A DNA stretch of 64,000 nt from Rhabdochromatium marinum (GCF_016583795.1 NZ_NRRS01000001.1:62001-126000); one strand, 5' to 3'; numbered from the stretch's first letter, positions 8,851 to 17,920 are shown. Numbers and translations: made by a program. Notes: a model not told the origin generated them from the sequence alone.

Positions 8851-10053
8851 TCAGTGTCCGGCATCCGAGGCTTTGGACCAGCCACTGGCCACACCGGGGT
8901 CGGGATTGGCCAGAATGCGCTCACCGGCGCGCAGGCCACTGAGGATGGTCACGCCACCCTCGCTGGAGGTATCGCCGACGCGCACCAGACGTAATTGCGG
9001 GCGGCCCTGCTCATTGAGCACATAGACGCCGGGCAGGCTGCCGTTGTAACGAATGGCGGTCGCCGGCACGATGGGATTGGCGCGAGCCGGTGCGTTGAAA
9101 TCCGGCACCAGCACGGTGGCATACATTCCCGGCTCCGAGGTGCCCTGCGGCAGGTCGAATTTGACCTTGATGGTGTGGCGCTGTGGATCAGCCATCGGGA
9201 AAATCTGCGCAATGCGCACCGGCAGATTGCGCGAAACCATGGCGCGCTGCCCGGCCGGGCTGCTGTTGGCACGGGTATCGAGCTCCGCACGCAGCATCAT
9301 GCCCTCGCGCAGACCCGAGCGCAGCCGCGCCGGCACATCGACTTCCACCTGCAAGTATTCCATGTCAGCAAACTTCACCAGCGGCTGTCCGGGCTGCACC
9401 GTGTCGCCCACCTCAACCAGCTTGCTGACAATCACACCGTCGAAGGGCGCGACGGAACGCGCGTCACGCAATTTGGAATCGAGTGCCCGCAGCTCGGCCT
9501 GCAAGCGCATCATCTGGTGGTGGGCCTCGCGTACCTGAGTGCGGGAGGCAAACAAATCGGCCGACTGTTCGGTGTCTTTGTCACGCTCGCCCATGAAGTC
9601 TTCCATCGGGCGGGTGAACATTTGATCGAACAGGTTCGGCATGCCCATGCCGCCGGGTGAGGCGTTCGAGCGCGGCGAATACAGCTCGCGGTTGTACTGC
9701 ACACCGGCATTGCGGATCTGGGCATCGGCCGAGGCCATTTGCGCAAACAAGGCCTGACGCTTGGCCTCAAGTTCGCTGGTATCGATCGAGACCAGGGTTG
9801 TGTCTTTGTCGAAGGCATCGCCTTCGATACCGGCGATGAACTTGACGCGCCCCGGCATTTGCGCGGCAAAGGTCACCTCCTTGTAGGGCACCACGGTTCC
9901 ACCAACCGAGACGGTCGGAAAGCCCTCGGCCTGACGTACAATGACAGACTCGTTGGAAGCAGTGGCTTGCTGCACCAACCCTGGCAGCACTAGGGCGGCC
10001 ATCACACAGAAGTGAGTGACTGCTGATCGCACAGGTTTCGCTTTGAATCCCAT
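8851..10053 (-). CDS. RND efflux periplasmic adaptor (membrane fusion protein)
   Basis: This 400-residue protein has a signal peptide (residues 1-33, ending QQATAS) and the layout of HlyD/AcrA-type adaptors. A barrel-sandwich half near residue 60 (VPYKEVTFAAQMPGRVKF) is followed by a helical hairpin at about residues 110-200, the second lipoyl half (ARSVAPFDGVIVSKLVEVGD), a beta-barrel and a membrane-proximal domain ending in a Gly/Asp-rich tail. It would bridge the downstream RND pump to an outer-membrane channel; no TolC-like gene is in the window. No lipobox is seen, so it is probably periplasmic and not a lipoprotein. It is the first gene of a possible six-gene minus-strand transcript and is divergent from the dynamin-like gene across about 255 bases. 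Confidence 0.9.
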   Translation of the reverse strand: MGFKAKPVRSAVTHFCVMAALVLPGLVQQATASNESVIVRQAEGFPTVSVGGTVVPYKEVTFAAQMPGRVKFIAGIEGDAFDKDTTLVSIDTSELEAKRQALFAQMASADAQIRNAGVQYNRELYSPRSNASPGGMGMPNLFDQMFTRPMEDFMGERDKDTEQSADLFASRTQVREAHHQMMRLQAELRALDSKLRDARSVAPFDGVIVSKLVEVGDTVQPGQPLVKFADMEYLQVEVDVPARLRSGLREGMMLRAELDTRANSSPAGQRAMVSRNLPVRIAQIFPMADPQRHTIKVKFDLPQGTSEPGMYATVLVPDFNAPARANPIVPATAIRYNGSLPGVYVLNEQGRPQLRLVRVGDTSSEGGVTILSGLRAGERILANPDPGVASGWSKASDAGH

Positions 10054-10308
10054 CCGTTTGGCACCTGAAGATTAAGCTTGAAGAATGAAACAGAACGCCG
10101 GCCAAACCGCCATGCGGCACGGCAGTATCCTGAAAACTCCTTGAGAATTCAAGCCGAGTCAACAATTTGACGATGAAAATGAAAACATCCGGCCCCCGTC
10201 GCCGCAGGTGTCGCCAGACTACCTTCACTGCGGTAAAGCGTATAGTATCGGCATTCAAGCAACCAGGCTCGCAACCCATCGTTTAACGGAACCGAAGGAG
10301 AAGCCCCC

Positions 10309-11799
10309 ATGCCTCTGGCGGTCGGATCAGAAAGCGTACAACAGCGCATCAGCGATCTCGAAGCTCACTTGGAGCAGGAAAATCCCATTCTGCTCAACGC
10401 GGTACAAGGCTTTCGGCGGCTCGACAGCGTCGCCTACGAGATGAACCTGCTGGAGACCAACAAGTCCTTCGCCAGTCAAATTCCCTGGTGGCCGCTGATT
10501 TCGATTCTCGGCACTTTTTCGGCGGGCAAGTCCACCTTCATCAACAACTATCTGGGTCAGGATATTCAGCGCACCGGCAACCAAGCGGTTGATGATCGCT
10601 TTACCGTGATGGTCTACAGCCCAGAAGAACAAAGCCATGCACTGCCGGGCGTCTCGCTCGACTCCGACCCACGTTTCCCCTTCTACCAGATGTCGCGCGA
10701 GATTGAGCGCGTCGCCGGTGGCGAGGGCAAGCGCATTGACGCCTATCTGCAACTGAAAACCTGCCGCAGCGAACGTCTGCGCGGCAAGATTCTGATTGAC
10801 TCTCCCGGCTTTGATGCCGATGCCCAGCGCACCGCCATTCTCAGCCTCACCAACCACATGATGGATTTGTCCGATCTGGTGCTGGTGTTTTTTGATGCCC
10901 GTCATCCCGAGCCGGGCGCCATGCGCGATACCCTCAAGCATCTGGTGGCCAACACCATGGCGCGCACCGATTCGAGCAAGTTTCTCTACATCCTCAACCA
11001 AATGGACAGCGCCGCGCGCGAAGACAACCCCGAGGATGTGGTGGCCGCCTGGCTGCGCGCCCTGGGCGAAGTCGGCCTGACCACCGGGCGTTTCTATACC
11101 ATCTACAGCCGCGAGGCGAGTTCGCCCATTACGGATCCGGTGCGACGCAAGCGCTTTGAGGAGAAACGCGACCGCGATCTCGATGACATCTACACGCGTA
11201 TGGATCAGGTCGAAATCGAACGTGCCTATCGCATCGTCTCCACCCTGCGCAAAACCGCTACAGCCTTGAATGATGAAACCATTCCGCTGCTGAGTCAGGC
11301 CGTGGCCCGTTGGCGCACCCGCACCCTGCTGGCTGATGGCCTGATTGTGGTTGGCCTGGCGTTTGTTTTTCTGTTCTGGAGCATCGGCGCCGGTCACTGG
11401 CACGGGCTGCACTACCAGCCGGGCTGGCTCAAGTTGCTGGAAGATGTCGGCATCAGCTGGGGGCTTGAAGGACTCGAAATCGGCATGATTATCCTCCTGA
11501 TCCTGGCCCATTTCGGCGTGCGCAAGCTGACGGTGTTAACCCTGCTGCCCGGCATCAAGAAAAAAGCCCTTGCCGCGCGCATGCCCGGTGATCCAGTCGG
11601 CGCCTTTCTGCGCAACACCCGCGACTGGCGCCCACTGATCACCGGCAAGCCGGTGGGCTGGAACAACTGGAGTGAGGGCCGCATCGCCAAGGTGCTGCAC
11701 GACTGCGAGGCCTATGTGCAAAGTCTCAACGAACGCTTTACCAATCCCAAGGGCATCAAGGACCCTGCGACAGTCCTCAAGCCGCCGGTGGATGAGTAA
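10309..11799 (+). CDS. Dynamin-like GTPase with C-terminal membrane hairpin
   Basis: The 496-residue protein carries a dynamin/EHD-type GTPase domain. The P-loop GTFSAGKST is at residues 68-76, a G3 motif DSPG occurs in ILIDSPGFDAD near residue 165, and G4 is NQMD in FLYILNQMDSA. The family uses GTP hydrolysis to remodel or tether membranes. Two hydrophobic segments near residues 343-362 (ADGLIVVGLAFVFLFW) and 388-412 (IGMIILLILAHFGV) would insert as a hairpin, leaving both the GTPase and the 85-residue C-terminus in the cytoplasm. GAAGGAG lies 10 bases before the ATG. It is followed 17 bases later by nadA. Its physiological role cannot be deduced from sequence; phage defence, fission or envelope stress are all possible for bacterial dynamins. 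Confidence 0.85.
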   Translation: MPLAVGSESVQQRISDLEAHLEQENPILLNAVQGFRRLDSVAYEMNLLETNKSFASQIPWWPLISILGTFSAGKSTFINNYLGQDIQRTGNQAVDDRFTVMVYSPEEQSHALPGVSLDSDPRFPFYQMSREIERVAGGEGKRIDAYLQLKTCRSERLRGKILIDSPGFDADAQRTAILSLTNHMMDLSDLVLVFFDARHPEPGAMRDTLKHLVANTMARTDSSKFLYILNQMDSAAREDNPEDVVAAWLRALGEVGLTTGRFYTIYSREASSPITDPVRRKRFEEKRDRDLDDIYTRMDQVEIERAYRIVSTLRKTATALNDETIPLLSQAVARWRTRTLLADGLIVVGLAFVFLFWSIGAGHWHGLHYQPGWLKLLEDVGISWGLEGLEIGMIILLILAHFGVRKLTVLTLLPGIKKKALAARMPGDPVGAFLRNTRDWRPLITGKPVGWNNWSEGRIAKVLHDCEAYVQSLNERFTNPKGIKDPATVLKPPVDE

Positions 11800-11816
11800 G
11801 GAGCCGGCGATGAGCG

Positions 11817-12941
11817 ATGGGCGATGACGCGGAGCAAAGCAAGATGACAGATTCCCGCATGGCGGCAAGCAGCCCCCCCGCACCTCAACAGGGGCCGGTG
11901 CGGGTGCCAGAACACCCGACATGGCCGACGTTGACGCCGCCGGAGAAGTCGGAGTTGATCGCGCACATTCGCGCGCAGCTGGCGCGGCACAAGGCCGTGC
12001 TGGTTGCCCATTACTACACCGATGGCGATCTTCAGGCGTTGGCTGAGGACACGGGCGGCCTGGTGGCCGATTCGCTTGAAATGGCGCGTTTTGGCACCAC
12101 AACCGAGGCGGAAACCCTGATCGTCTGCGGCGTGCGCTTCATGGGCGAGACGGCCAAGATCCTGAATCCGGAAAAGCGCGTGCTGATGCCGGATCTGGCC
12201 GCCACCTGCTCACTCGACGAGGGCTGCCCAGCGCAGGACTTCAGCGCTTTCTGTGATGCTCATCCAGAGCGTCAGGTGGTGGTTTATGCCAATACCAGCG
12301 CAGCCGTCAAGGCGCGTGCTGATTGGGTGGTGACCTCCAGCATTGCCCTGCCGGTGGTCGAGCACCTGCATGCGCAAGGCGAGAAGATCCTCTGGGCACC
12401 CGATCGGCATCTTGGGCGCTATGTGCAGCGTGTCACTGGCGCTGATGTGCTGTTGTGGGATGGCGCCTGCGTGGTGCATGAGGAGTTTAAGGGCTTTGCG
12501 CTGGAGCGCGTGCGGCGTTTGCACCCGCAGGCGGCAGTGCTAGTTCATCCGGAATCCCCGGATGAAGTGGTTGAGCAGGCCGATGTGGTCGGTTCCACCA
12601 CCCAGCTCATCCGTGCCGTTGTGGACAGGCCGCAGCAGGAGTTCATTGTTGCCACCGATGCCGGCATTTTCTGGAAAATGCAGCAACTGGCACCAAACAA
12701 AAAGCTGATTCCGGCCCCAACGGCTGGCGAGGGCGCCACCTGTGAGAGCTGCGCGCATTGCCCCTGGATGGCAATGAATGCCTTGCACAATCTTGCACAG
12801 GTGTTCGAGTCGCCGGAGCGGGAAATTCATATTCCCGAGGATATCCGCGTGCGCGCGGTTATCCCCATTCAGCGCATGCTGGATTTTGCCCGCGCGCGGG
12901 GCATTGGTGGGGCAGCGCCAGCAGCAGCCACGTCGGCTTGA
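11817..12941 (+). CDS. nadA: Quinolinate synthase A
   Basis: NadA condenses iminoaspartate with dihydroxyacetone phosphate to form quinolinate, the precursor of NAD. The 374-residue protein has the family hallmarks: [20 protein letters not shown] near residue 60, the [21 protein letters not shown] block, and cysteines for the 4Fe-4S cluster in [22 protein letters not shown] and [13 protein letters not shown]. The N-terminus is about 40 residues longer than the conserved core; an internal ATG at 11844 is an alternative start. An AAGGAG lies about 13 bases before the ATG used here. No nadB or nadC is adjacent. A hairpin terminator follows the gene. Confidence 0.93.
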   Translation: MGDDAEQSKMTDSRMAASSPPAPQQGPVRVPEHPTWPTLTPPEKSELIAHIRAQLARHKAVLVAHYYTDGDLQALAEDTGGLVADSLEMARFGTTTEAETLIVCGVRFMGETAKILNPEKRVLMPDLAATCSLDEGCPAQDFSAFCDAHPERQVVVYANTSAAVKARADWVVTSSIALPVVEHLHAQGEKILWAPDRHLGRYVQRVTGADVLLWDGACVVHEEFKGFALERVRRLHPQAAVLVHPESPDEVVEQADVVGSTTQLIRAVVDRPQQEFIVATDAGIFWKMQQLAPNKKLIPAPTAGEGATCESCAHCPWMAMNALHNLAQVFESPEREIHIPEDIRVRAVIPIQRMLDFARARGIGGAAPAAATSA

Positions 12942-12968
12942 AATCCGCTTGAGAGCGGCCCAAAACGC

Positions 12969-12995
12969 AAAAAACCGGGGATTGCTCCCCGGTTT
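12969..12995. terminator. Bidirectional rho-independent terminator between nadA and hsp20
   Basis: Arms AAACCGGGG (12972-12980) and CCCCGGTTT (12987-12995) flank a six-base loop. Read on the minus strand the stem is followed by TTTTTT, so it is a strong terminator for the heat-shock gene. On the plus strand the T tract is weaker. Confidence 0.85.
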
Positions 12996-13017
12996 GTTAT
13001 GCGGTCAGTGAGCCGCT

Positions 13018-13494
13018 TTAGGCCGCTTTGGCGTGCTCGGCCTCAATGAAGCCACGCGGAGCCTCTGACTCGCCCTGATCGCGACGGATCGCGATCTTGC
13101 GCGGTTTCATGGCCTCGGGCACCTCGCGTTCGAGGTCGATATGCAGCAGGCCATTTTCCAAGCGGGCATCAACCACCTTCACATAATCGGCCAGCTGGAA
13201 CTTGCGCTCGAAGCTGCGATTGGCAATGCCGCGATACAGGAATTGCCGATCCTTGGTTTCCTCGCGGCGCTGGCCGGTGACGCTCAGCACATTTTCCTTG
13301 ACCTCAAGGCCCAGCTCGTCCTCGCTGAAGCCGGCAACGGCTAGGCTGATGCGGTAGTTGTTCTCACTTTCCAGCTCCACATTGTAGGGCGGATAACCAC
13401 CCGGCTCGCTGCGATACGCGTTTTCGAGCGACGAGGCCAGACGGTCGAAGCCAATCATGGAACGGAACAGTGGTGAGAAGTCGAGTGTGGTCAT
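13018..13494 (-). CDS. Small heat-shock protein, IbpA/Hsp20 family
   Basis: The 158-residue protein is an ATP-independent holdase chaperone of the alpha-crystallin family. The N-terminus (DFSPLFRSMIGFDRLASSLE) matches IbpA/IbpB. The alpha-crystallin domain runs from about residue 35 (PPYNVELESENNYRISLAVAGF) to about 128, with the conserved LENGLLHIDLEREVPE segment near its end. The C-terminal tail has PRKIAIRR, containing the I-x-I oligomerisation motif. GGAGG lies eight bases before the ATG and is part of a ROSE-like hairpin, and a CIRCE operator overlaps the promoter, so both heat-regulated translation and HrcA repression are suggested. It is convergent with nadA. Confidence 0.92.
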   Translation of the reverse strand: MTTLDFSPLFRSMIGFDRLASSLENAYRSEPGGYPPYNVELESENNYRISLAVAGFSEDELGLEVKENVLSVTGQRREETKDRQFLYRGIANRSFERKFQLADYVKVVDARLENGLLHIDLEREVPEAMKPRKIAIRRDQGESEAPRGFIEAEHAKAA

Positions 13495-13516
13495 GACATA
13501 TCCTCCAAATGAGCAA
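13495..13516 (-). promoter_or_regulatory. Candidate ROSE-like RNA thermometer hairpin in hsp20 leader
   Basis: In the transcript TTGCTC (13511-13516) can pair with the Shine-Dalgarno region GGAGGA (13501-13506). CUC pairs with GAG, and the G of UUGCU lies opposite a G of the ribosome binding site. That is the hallmark of ROSE elements found before ibpA-type genes. The short leader (about 60 bases) fits a compact ROSE. It rests on pattern reading only. Confidence 0.5.
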
Positions 13517-13563
13517 TACGTAACAGTTGTTGCCGCAGCCCCTGTATGGCGACTGCATGTTGT

Positions 13564-13592
13564 AAGTTAGTCGCGTGTTGGCACTCTGTCAA
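13564..13592 (-). promoter_or_regulatory. Promoter of hsp20, sigma-70 type
   Basis: On the minus strand a perfect -35 TTGACA (13587-13592) is followed after 17 bases by TAACTT (13564-13569) as a weak -10. The -35 lies within the spacer of the CIRCE element, as expected for an HrcA-repressed housekeeping promoter. Confidence 0.6.
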
Positions 13593-13604
13593 GGGGAGTG
13601 CTAA
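13578..13604. promoter_or_regulatory. CIRCE operator (HrcA binding site)
   Basis: The sequence is TTGGCACTC, nine bases, GAGTGCTAA. The consensus is TTAGCACTC-N9-GAGTGCTAA, so only one position in the left arm differs. CIRCE is bound by the HrcA repressor. It sits about 85 bases upstream of the hsp20 start and overlaps the TTGACA box. Confidence 0.88.
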
Positions 13605-13738
13605 AAAATTTTTTGCCGGCCCGCAGGCCCGCGACAGAACAGCCCCGCTTCTGGTACTTTTTTCAGGCTTACCCCGGGGCGTCGGGGGAGCTTTGAGCCT
13701 TGGCGCTCAAGCGGTGCAATTCAATCCTGGGGATCGAT

Positions 13739-15340
13739 ATGGCGGAAACCATCGCCTGGCTGGCAAGTGCTTTTGTTTGTGGCCTGATTGCACGGCAACT
13801 GGGTTTGCCGCCCCTAGTCGGCTATCTGGTGGCCGGTTTTGGGCTGCAAGCCACCGGAGCCGAGGCAACCGAGCTGATTGATGTCTTGTCCGCGCTGGGG
13901 GTCACCCTGTTGCTGTTCAGCATCGGACTGAAACTGCGCCTGAGCAGCTTGGTGGCTCCTCATGTGTGGGGAGTGGCAAGCGCGCACATGCTGGTGTTTA
14001 TTGCCGTGACCCTGCCCATTCTGCTGGGACTGGGTGCGCTGGGACTGCCCTATGTGAGCGAGATCACCCCCGCTGGCGCCCTGCTGGTCGCCTTTGCGCT
14101 GAGCTTTTCCAGCACGGTTTTCGCAGTCAAGGTGCTGGAGGACAAGGGTGAGATGGGGGCGCTCTATGGCACCATCGCCATTGGTATTCTGGTGATTCAG
14201 GATCTGGCCGCCGTGCTCTTTTTGGCCGCATCACTGGGCAAGACGCCCTCGCTGTGGGCGCTGGCACTGCTGGCGCTGTTGCCGTTGCGGCGCGTCATGC
14301 TGTGGTTGCTGGAAGGTGCTGGACACGGGGAGTTATTGCTGTTGTTTGGTGTCACTGTGGCGCTGGGCGGTGCCCAGGTGTTTGAGCTGGTGCACGTCAA
14401 GGGCGATCTCGGCGCCCTGCTGCTCGGTGTGTTGATTGCCTCGCACCCGAAAGCCGCTGAACTGTCCAAGACGCTGCTGGGACTCAAGGATCTGTTTTTG
14501 GTGGGCTTCTTTTTAAGTATCGGGCTGAGCGCGACACCCAGCGCCGATATGCTGCCGCTGGTGCTGGTGCTGATCGCACTGCTGCTAGCCAAGGGTTTTT
14601 TATTCGAGCAATGGCTGCTGGCCTTTCGGTTGCGCGCCCGCACGGCCCTGCTCTGCGGGCTGTCACTGGCCAGCTATAGCGAGTTCGGGCTGATCGTTGC
14701 CGCCGTGGCGGCCAAATCCGGCTGGCTGTCGGCCGACTGGCTGGCCATCATCGCCATTACACTGAGCCTGTCATTGATTCTAGCCTCGACGCTGAATGCC
14801 CGTTCGCACGATCTCTATGAACTGTTCAGCGCGCGCTTGCGCCGCCAGGAGCGCCAGCAGCGCATTCCGGTCGAACGCGAGATTGATCCAGGGCGCGCCA
14901 ATGCCATGATCATCGGTATGGGCCAGGTGGGCGCGGGCGCCTATGATCGCCTGGTGCAGACGGCTGATATGCGCCCGGTGGGCATTGATGCCGATCCGGA
15001 TACCGTTGCCCGTCACGCCGCCGGTGGGCGCCATGTGGTGCAGGGCAGTGCGACTGATGCGGATTTCTGGCAGCGCCTGCATCTGGACGATGGCCATGTC
15101 AAGCTGGTGCTGCTAGCCATGCCGCGCGTGTCTGAGAACCAGTTTGCGGCCGAGCACCTGCGCCAGGTCGGCTATACCGGCGTCATCGGGGCCATCGCCA
15201 AGTTTCGCGATGATGAACCCGCGCTGCGCGCCGCCGGCGTTGAGCAGGTGTTTAATCTGTATGCCGAGGCCGGTGCCGGACTTGCGCAGCATGTGTGCGC
15301 CACGCGAACAGCAGTCCGCCCGGCTTCGGGAGCGACCTGA
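13739..15340 (+). CDS. CPA2 monovalent cation:proton antiporter, KefB/KefC-YbaL type
   Basis: About 533 residues. The first 380 residues form a membrane domain of roughly 12 hydrophobic segments with CPA2 features (LLLFSIGLKLRLSSL, ALSFSSTVFAVKVLEDKGEM, LLLGVLIASHPKAAELSKTL). From about residue 395 a Rossmann-type RCK/TrkA-N domain follows, with NAMIIGMGQVGAGAYDRL and an acidic residue ending strand 2 (PVGIDADPD), so NAD(H) or nucleotide gating is likely. The family exchanges K+ or Na+ for protons at the inner membrane. The ATG at 13739 has CTGGGGA upstream and starts MAETIAWLA; a TTG at 13700 extends the frame but is less convincing. No KefF/KefG-like partner is visible. Confidence 0.85.
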   Translation: MAETIAWLASAFVCGLIARQLGLPPLVGYLVAGFGLQATGAEATELIDVLSALGVTLLLFSIGLKLRLSSLVAPHVWGVASAHMLVFIAVTLPILLGLGALGLPYVSEITPAGALLVAFALSFSSTVFAVKVLEDKGEMGALYGTIAIGILVIQDLAAVLFLAASLGKTPSLWALALLALLPLRRVMLWLLEGAGHGELLLLFGVTVALGGAQVFELVHVKGDLGALLLGVLIASHPKAAELSKTLLGLKDLFLVGFFLSIGLSATPSADMLPLVLVLIALLLAKGFLFEQWLLAFRLRARTALLCGLSLASYSEFGLIVAAVAAKSGWLSADWLAIIAITLSLSLILASTLNARSHDLYELFSARLRRQERQQRIPVEREIDPGRANAMIIGMGQVGAGAYDRLVQTADMRPVGIDADPDTVARHAAGGRHVVQGSATDADFWQRLHLDDGHVKLVLLAMPRVSENQFAAEHLRQVGYTGVIGAIAKFRDDEPALRAAGVEQVFNLYAEAGAGLAQHVCATRTAVRPASGAT

Positions 15341-15388
15341 GGCAACTGATGCCGGTGGGCAGGACGGCCGGGGCAGCAGCGGGGCGCG

Positions 15389-16603
15389 TCAGCTGCGACG
15401 CATTTGTTCGCGCAGCAGTTCGCCGAAAGTGCCAAGGCCGCTGTCCTTGCCGGTGGCGGCGCTCGGCTCCTTGCGGGGCTGCTGAGCCGAGACTTCGCTC
15501 GCAGTCAGTGCTTCGCCCTCGTTCACCAGCGCCAGGGCGATGCGGCGCCGCTCCGGATCAACCGACAGGATGCGCACCTCCACGGCCTGGCCGTTCTCCA
15601 CCACTTCCTGCGGATGCGCAATGCGGCGGCCGGCACCCAGTTCGCTGATGTGAATCAGGCCATCAAGGCCGGCGCTCAGCTCAACAAAGGCACCGAAGGA
15701 TTGCAGCCGGGAGATGGTGCCCGTGATGCGGGTGCCCACCGGGAACCGGCTGACCGCATCAGCCCAGGGATCCTTGGCCAGCGCGCGAATCGACAATGCG
15801 ATCTTCTCCGGGCGCTTGGGGTTGTTGGTTTGTTCAATGCGCAGCACTTGGACTTCGACTTCCTGGCCCTGGGTGAGGATCTCCTCAGGATGCTTCACAT
15901 GGCCAAAGGCCAATTCGCTGATATGCACCATGCCTTCGACGCCGCCGAGATCGACAAAGGCGCCGAACTCCTTGAGCTGGGTGACGGTGCCGGTCAGCAC
16001 CGCGCCCACCTCCAGCCGGGCGCGGGTTTCCTCAGCCGCTGCGGCCTGAGCTTCTTCGAGCAGGGCGCGCCGTGAGACGACCAAGTCGAGCCGCCGGCCG
16101 CCGGAGTATTTGGTGATACGAAATTCATGGCGCTGACCGACCAGGGTTGAGAGGTCGTCGATAAAGCGCAGATCAATTTGCGAAGCCGGGCAGAAGGCGC
16201 GATGGCCAGCGATCTGCACTTCCACGCCGCCCTTAATCACGCCGGTAATCTGGCCTTCAATCGGCTGGCCACTGTTGTAGGCAGCTTCGAGTTCCTCGGC
16301 CCCATGCAGGGCACGGCCATGCCGCTGGCCAAGCAGCAGAGCACCGGTGTCAGGGTCAATACTGGTCACACGCGCCTGATAGGTGTCGCCAAGCTGCACG
16401 CTGAGACTGCCGTCCCCGGCGGTGACATTGGCGATGTCCATCAGGGCTTCCATCTTGCCACCGATGGAAATAAAGACCTGATCGGCATTGATGGCGACGA
16501 TCTCGCCTTGCACCTGATCGCCCACCTTGGGTTGGGAGGGGGCACGCTGGCCTGCGGGTTCGCTCTCTTCAAGCAGAGCGGCAAAACTGGTCTCTTCGGT
16601 CAT
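15389..16603 (-). CDS. RNA-binding protein with four S1 domains
   Basis: A 404-residue protein made almost entirely of S1 (OB-fold) repeats: about residues 24-92, 105-175, 190-265 and 278-350. The last two are canonical (GAFVDLGGVEGMVHISELA and GAFVELSAGLDGLIHISELG), while the first two are more divergent, as in the N-terminal half of ribosomal protein S1. A Glu/Gly/Lys-rich tail of about 40 residues ends RRS. It is shorter than RpsA (about 557 residues, six domains), so it is a S1 paralogue and not the ribosomal protein. The likely role is binding mRNA or ribosomes. The ATG at 16603 starts the conserved part; a GTG at 16651 would add 16 residues. Convergent with the antiporter. Confidence 0.8.
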   Translation of the reverse strand: MTEETSFAALLEESEPAGQRAPSQPKVGDQVQGEIVAINADQVFISIGGKMEALMDIANVTAGDGSLSVQLGDTYQARVTSIDPDTGALLLGQRHGRALHGAEELEAAYNSGQPIEGQITGVIKGGVEVQIAGHRAFCPASQIDLRFIDDLSTLVGQRHEFRITKYSGGRRLDLVVSRRALLEEAQAAAAEETRARLEVGAVLTGTVTQLKEFGAFVDLGGVEGMVHISELAFGHVKHPEEILTQGQEVEVQVLRIEQTNNPKRPEKIALSIRALAKDPWADAVSRFPVGTRITGTISRLQSFGAFVELSAGLDGLIHISELGAGRRIAHPQEVVENGQAVEVRILSVDPERRRIALALVNEGEALTASEVSAQQPRKEPSAATGKDSGLGTFGELLREQMRRS

Positions 16604-16828
16604 GTCCGGGTTGCCTGTCGCTGGGTGGCTGTGACCGAAAACGACCGTCACAGCCGGGGAAAGGGCGAATTGTACCGGGCTGACACCAGGCTTTCCTGTC
16701 TTTCTTGTCAGCGCAGGGCTTAGCCCAGTGCCGCAGCTGGGTTGAATTCGCGTTTCCTGCTACCAATTCCGTGGCACAACCCTATTAAATGATTTGCCAG
16801 TTTATCTGTGTGACAACGGAGTGAACCC

Positions 16829-17920
16829 ATGTCCGACCTGACCAAAGAAGCCATCGAAGCCGCCATCAAGGCCTATACCGACCCCCATTTGGAGCGGGAT
16901 CTTGTCTCGACCAAATTGGTCAAGGCCATTGAAATCGAAGGGGATCAGGTGAAGGTGCGGGTAACACTCGGTTTTCCGGCTCAGGGCGCCAAGGAGGCCA
17001 TGGCTGCCGAGCTGCGCGAGCGCATTGAGGCCGTTGCCGGCGTCAGCGCCGCCCAAGTGGACATCGACTGGGAGATCAAGGCCCATTCGGTGCAAAAGTC
17101 GCTCAAGCCGATTGGCACAGTGAAAAATATCATCGCAGTTGCTTCCGGCAAGGGCGGTGTCGGCAAATCAACCACGGCGGTGAACCTGGCACTGGCGCTG
17201 GCGGCCGAAGGCGCCAAGGTTGGTATCCTGGATGCGGACATCTATGGTCCCTCGCAGCCGCGCATGCTCGGTATCACTGGCAAACCGGAGTCGCAGGACG
17301 GCAACAGCCTGGAGCCCATGACCAGCCACGGCCTGCAAGCGATGTCGATTGGTTTCCTGATTGATGAGGAAACACCGATGATTTGGCGCGGTCCCATGGT
17401 GACCCAGGCACTGGAGCAACTGTTAAACGATACCAACTGGGGCGATCTGGATTATCTGGTAATTGACCTGCCGCCCGGCACTGGCGATACCCAGCTGACC
17501 CTGGCGCAGAAGGTGCCAGTCTCCGGTGCCATCATTGTCACCACGCCGCAGGACATCGCCCTGCTGGATGCACGCAAAGGACTGAAAATGTTCCAGAAAG
17601 TTGAGGTGCCGGTTCTGGGTGTGGTGGAGAATATGAGCATCCACATTTGCAGCCAGTGCGGCCATGAAGAGCATATTTTTGGCGAAGGTGGCGGCGCTTC
17701 CATGTCCGAGCAGTATGGCGTGCGCTTGCTCGGCTCCCTGCCATTGGATATTCACATTCGCGAGGAGGCTGACAGCGGCAAACCGACGGTGGTCGCGCAA
17801 CCTGAGTCGCGTATCGCGGAGATCTACCGCGAGATTGCGCGCAAAACCGCTGCCAAGTTGTCCTTGCAGGCGAAGGACTACGGCGCAAAGTTCCCGCGCA
17901 TTGTGATTGAAAACAACTGA
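16829..17920 (+). CDS. apbC: Iron-sulfur cluster carrier ATPase ApbC/Mrp
   Basis: The 363-residue protein has an N-terminal MIP18/DUF59 domain (residues about 5-85) and a Mrp/NBP35 P-loop ATPase domain. The deviant Walker A is SGKGGVGKSTT at about residues 107-117, and GILDADIYGPSQPRMLG and LVIDLPPGTGD follow. The CxxC pair in HICSQCGHEE near residue 272 bridges a 4Fe-4S cluster between two subunits. The protein delivers clusters to apoproteins in the cytoplasm. An ACGGAG ribosome binding site lies about nine bases before the ATG. A long inverted repeat follows the stop codon. Confidence 0.93.
   Translation: MSDLTKEAIEAAIKAYTDPHLERDLVSTKLVKAIEIEGDQVKVRVTLGFPAQGAKEAMAAELRERIEAVAGVSAAQVDIDWEIKAHSVQKSLKPIGTVKNIIAVASGKGGVGKSTTAVNLALALAAEGAKVGILDADIYGPSQPRMLGITGKPESQDGNSLEPMTSHGLQAMSIGFLIDEETPMIWRGPMVTQALEQLLNDTNWGDLDYLVIDLPPGTGDTQLTLAQKVPVSGAIIVTTPQDIALLDARKGLKMFQKVEVPVLGVVENMSIHICSQCGHEEHIFGEGGGASMSEQYGVRLLGSLPLDIHIREEADSGKPTVVAQPESRIAEIYREIARKTAAKLSLQAKDYGAKFPRIVIENN

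Noticed and set aside
10327-11511. Long open frame on the minus strand opposite the dynamin-like gene
   Set aside because: It is antisense to a gene with clear GTPase motifs and has no recognisable domain; it is a composition effect of GC-rich codons.
15389-16603. Calling the S1-domain gene rpsA
   Set aside because: Only four S1 domains and 404 residues are present, while RpsA of gammaproteobacteria has six domains and about 557 residues.
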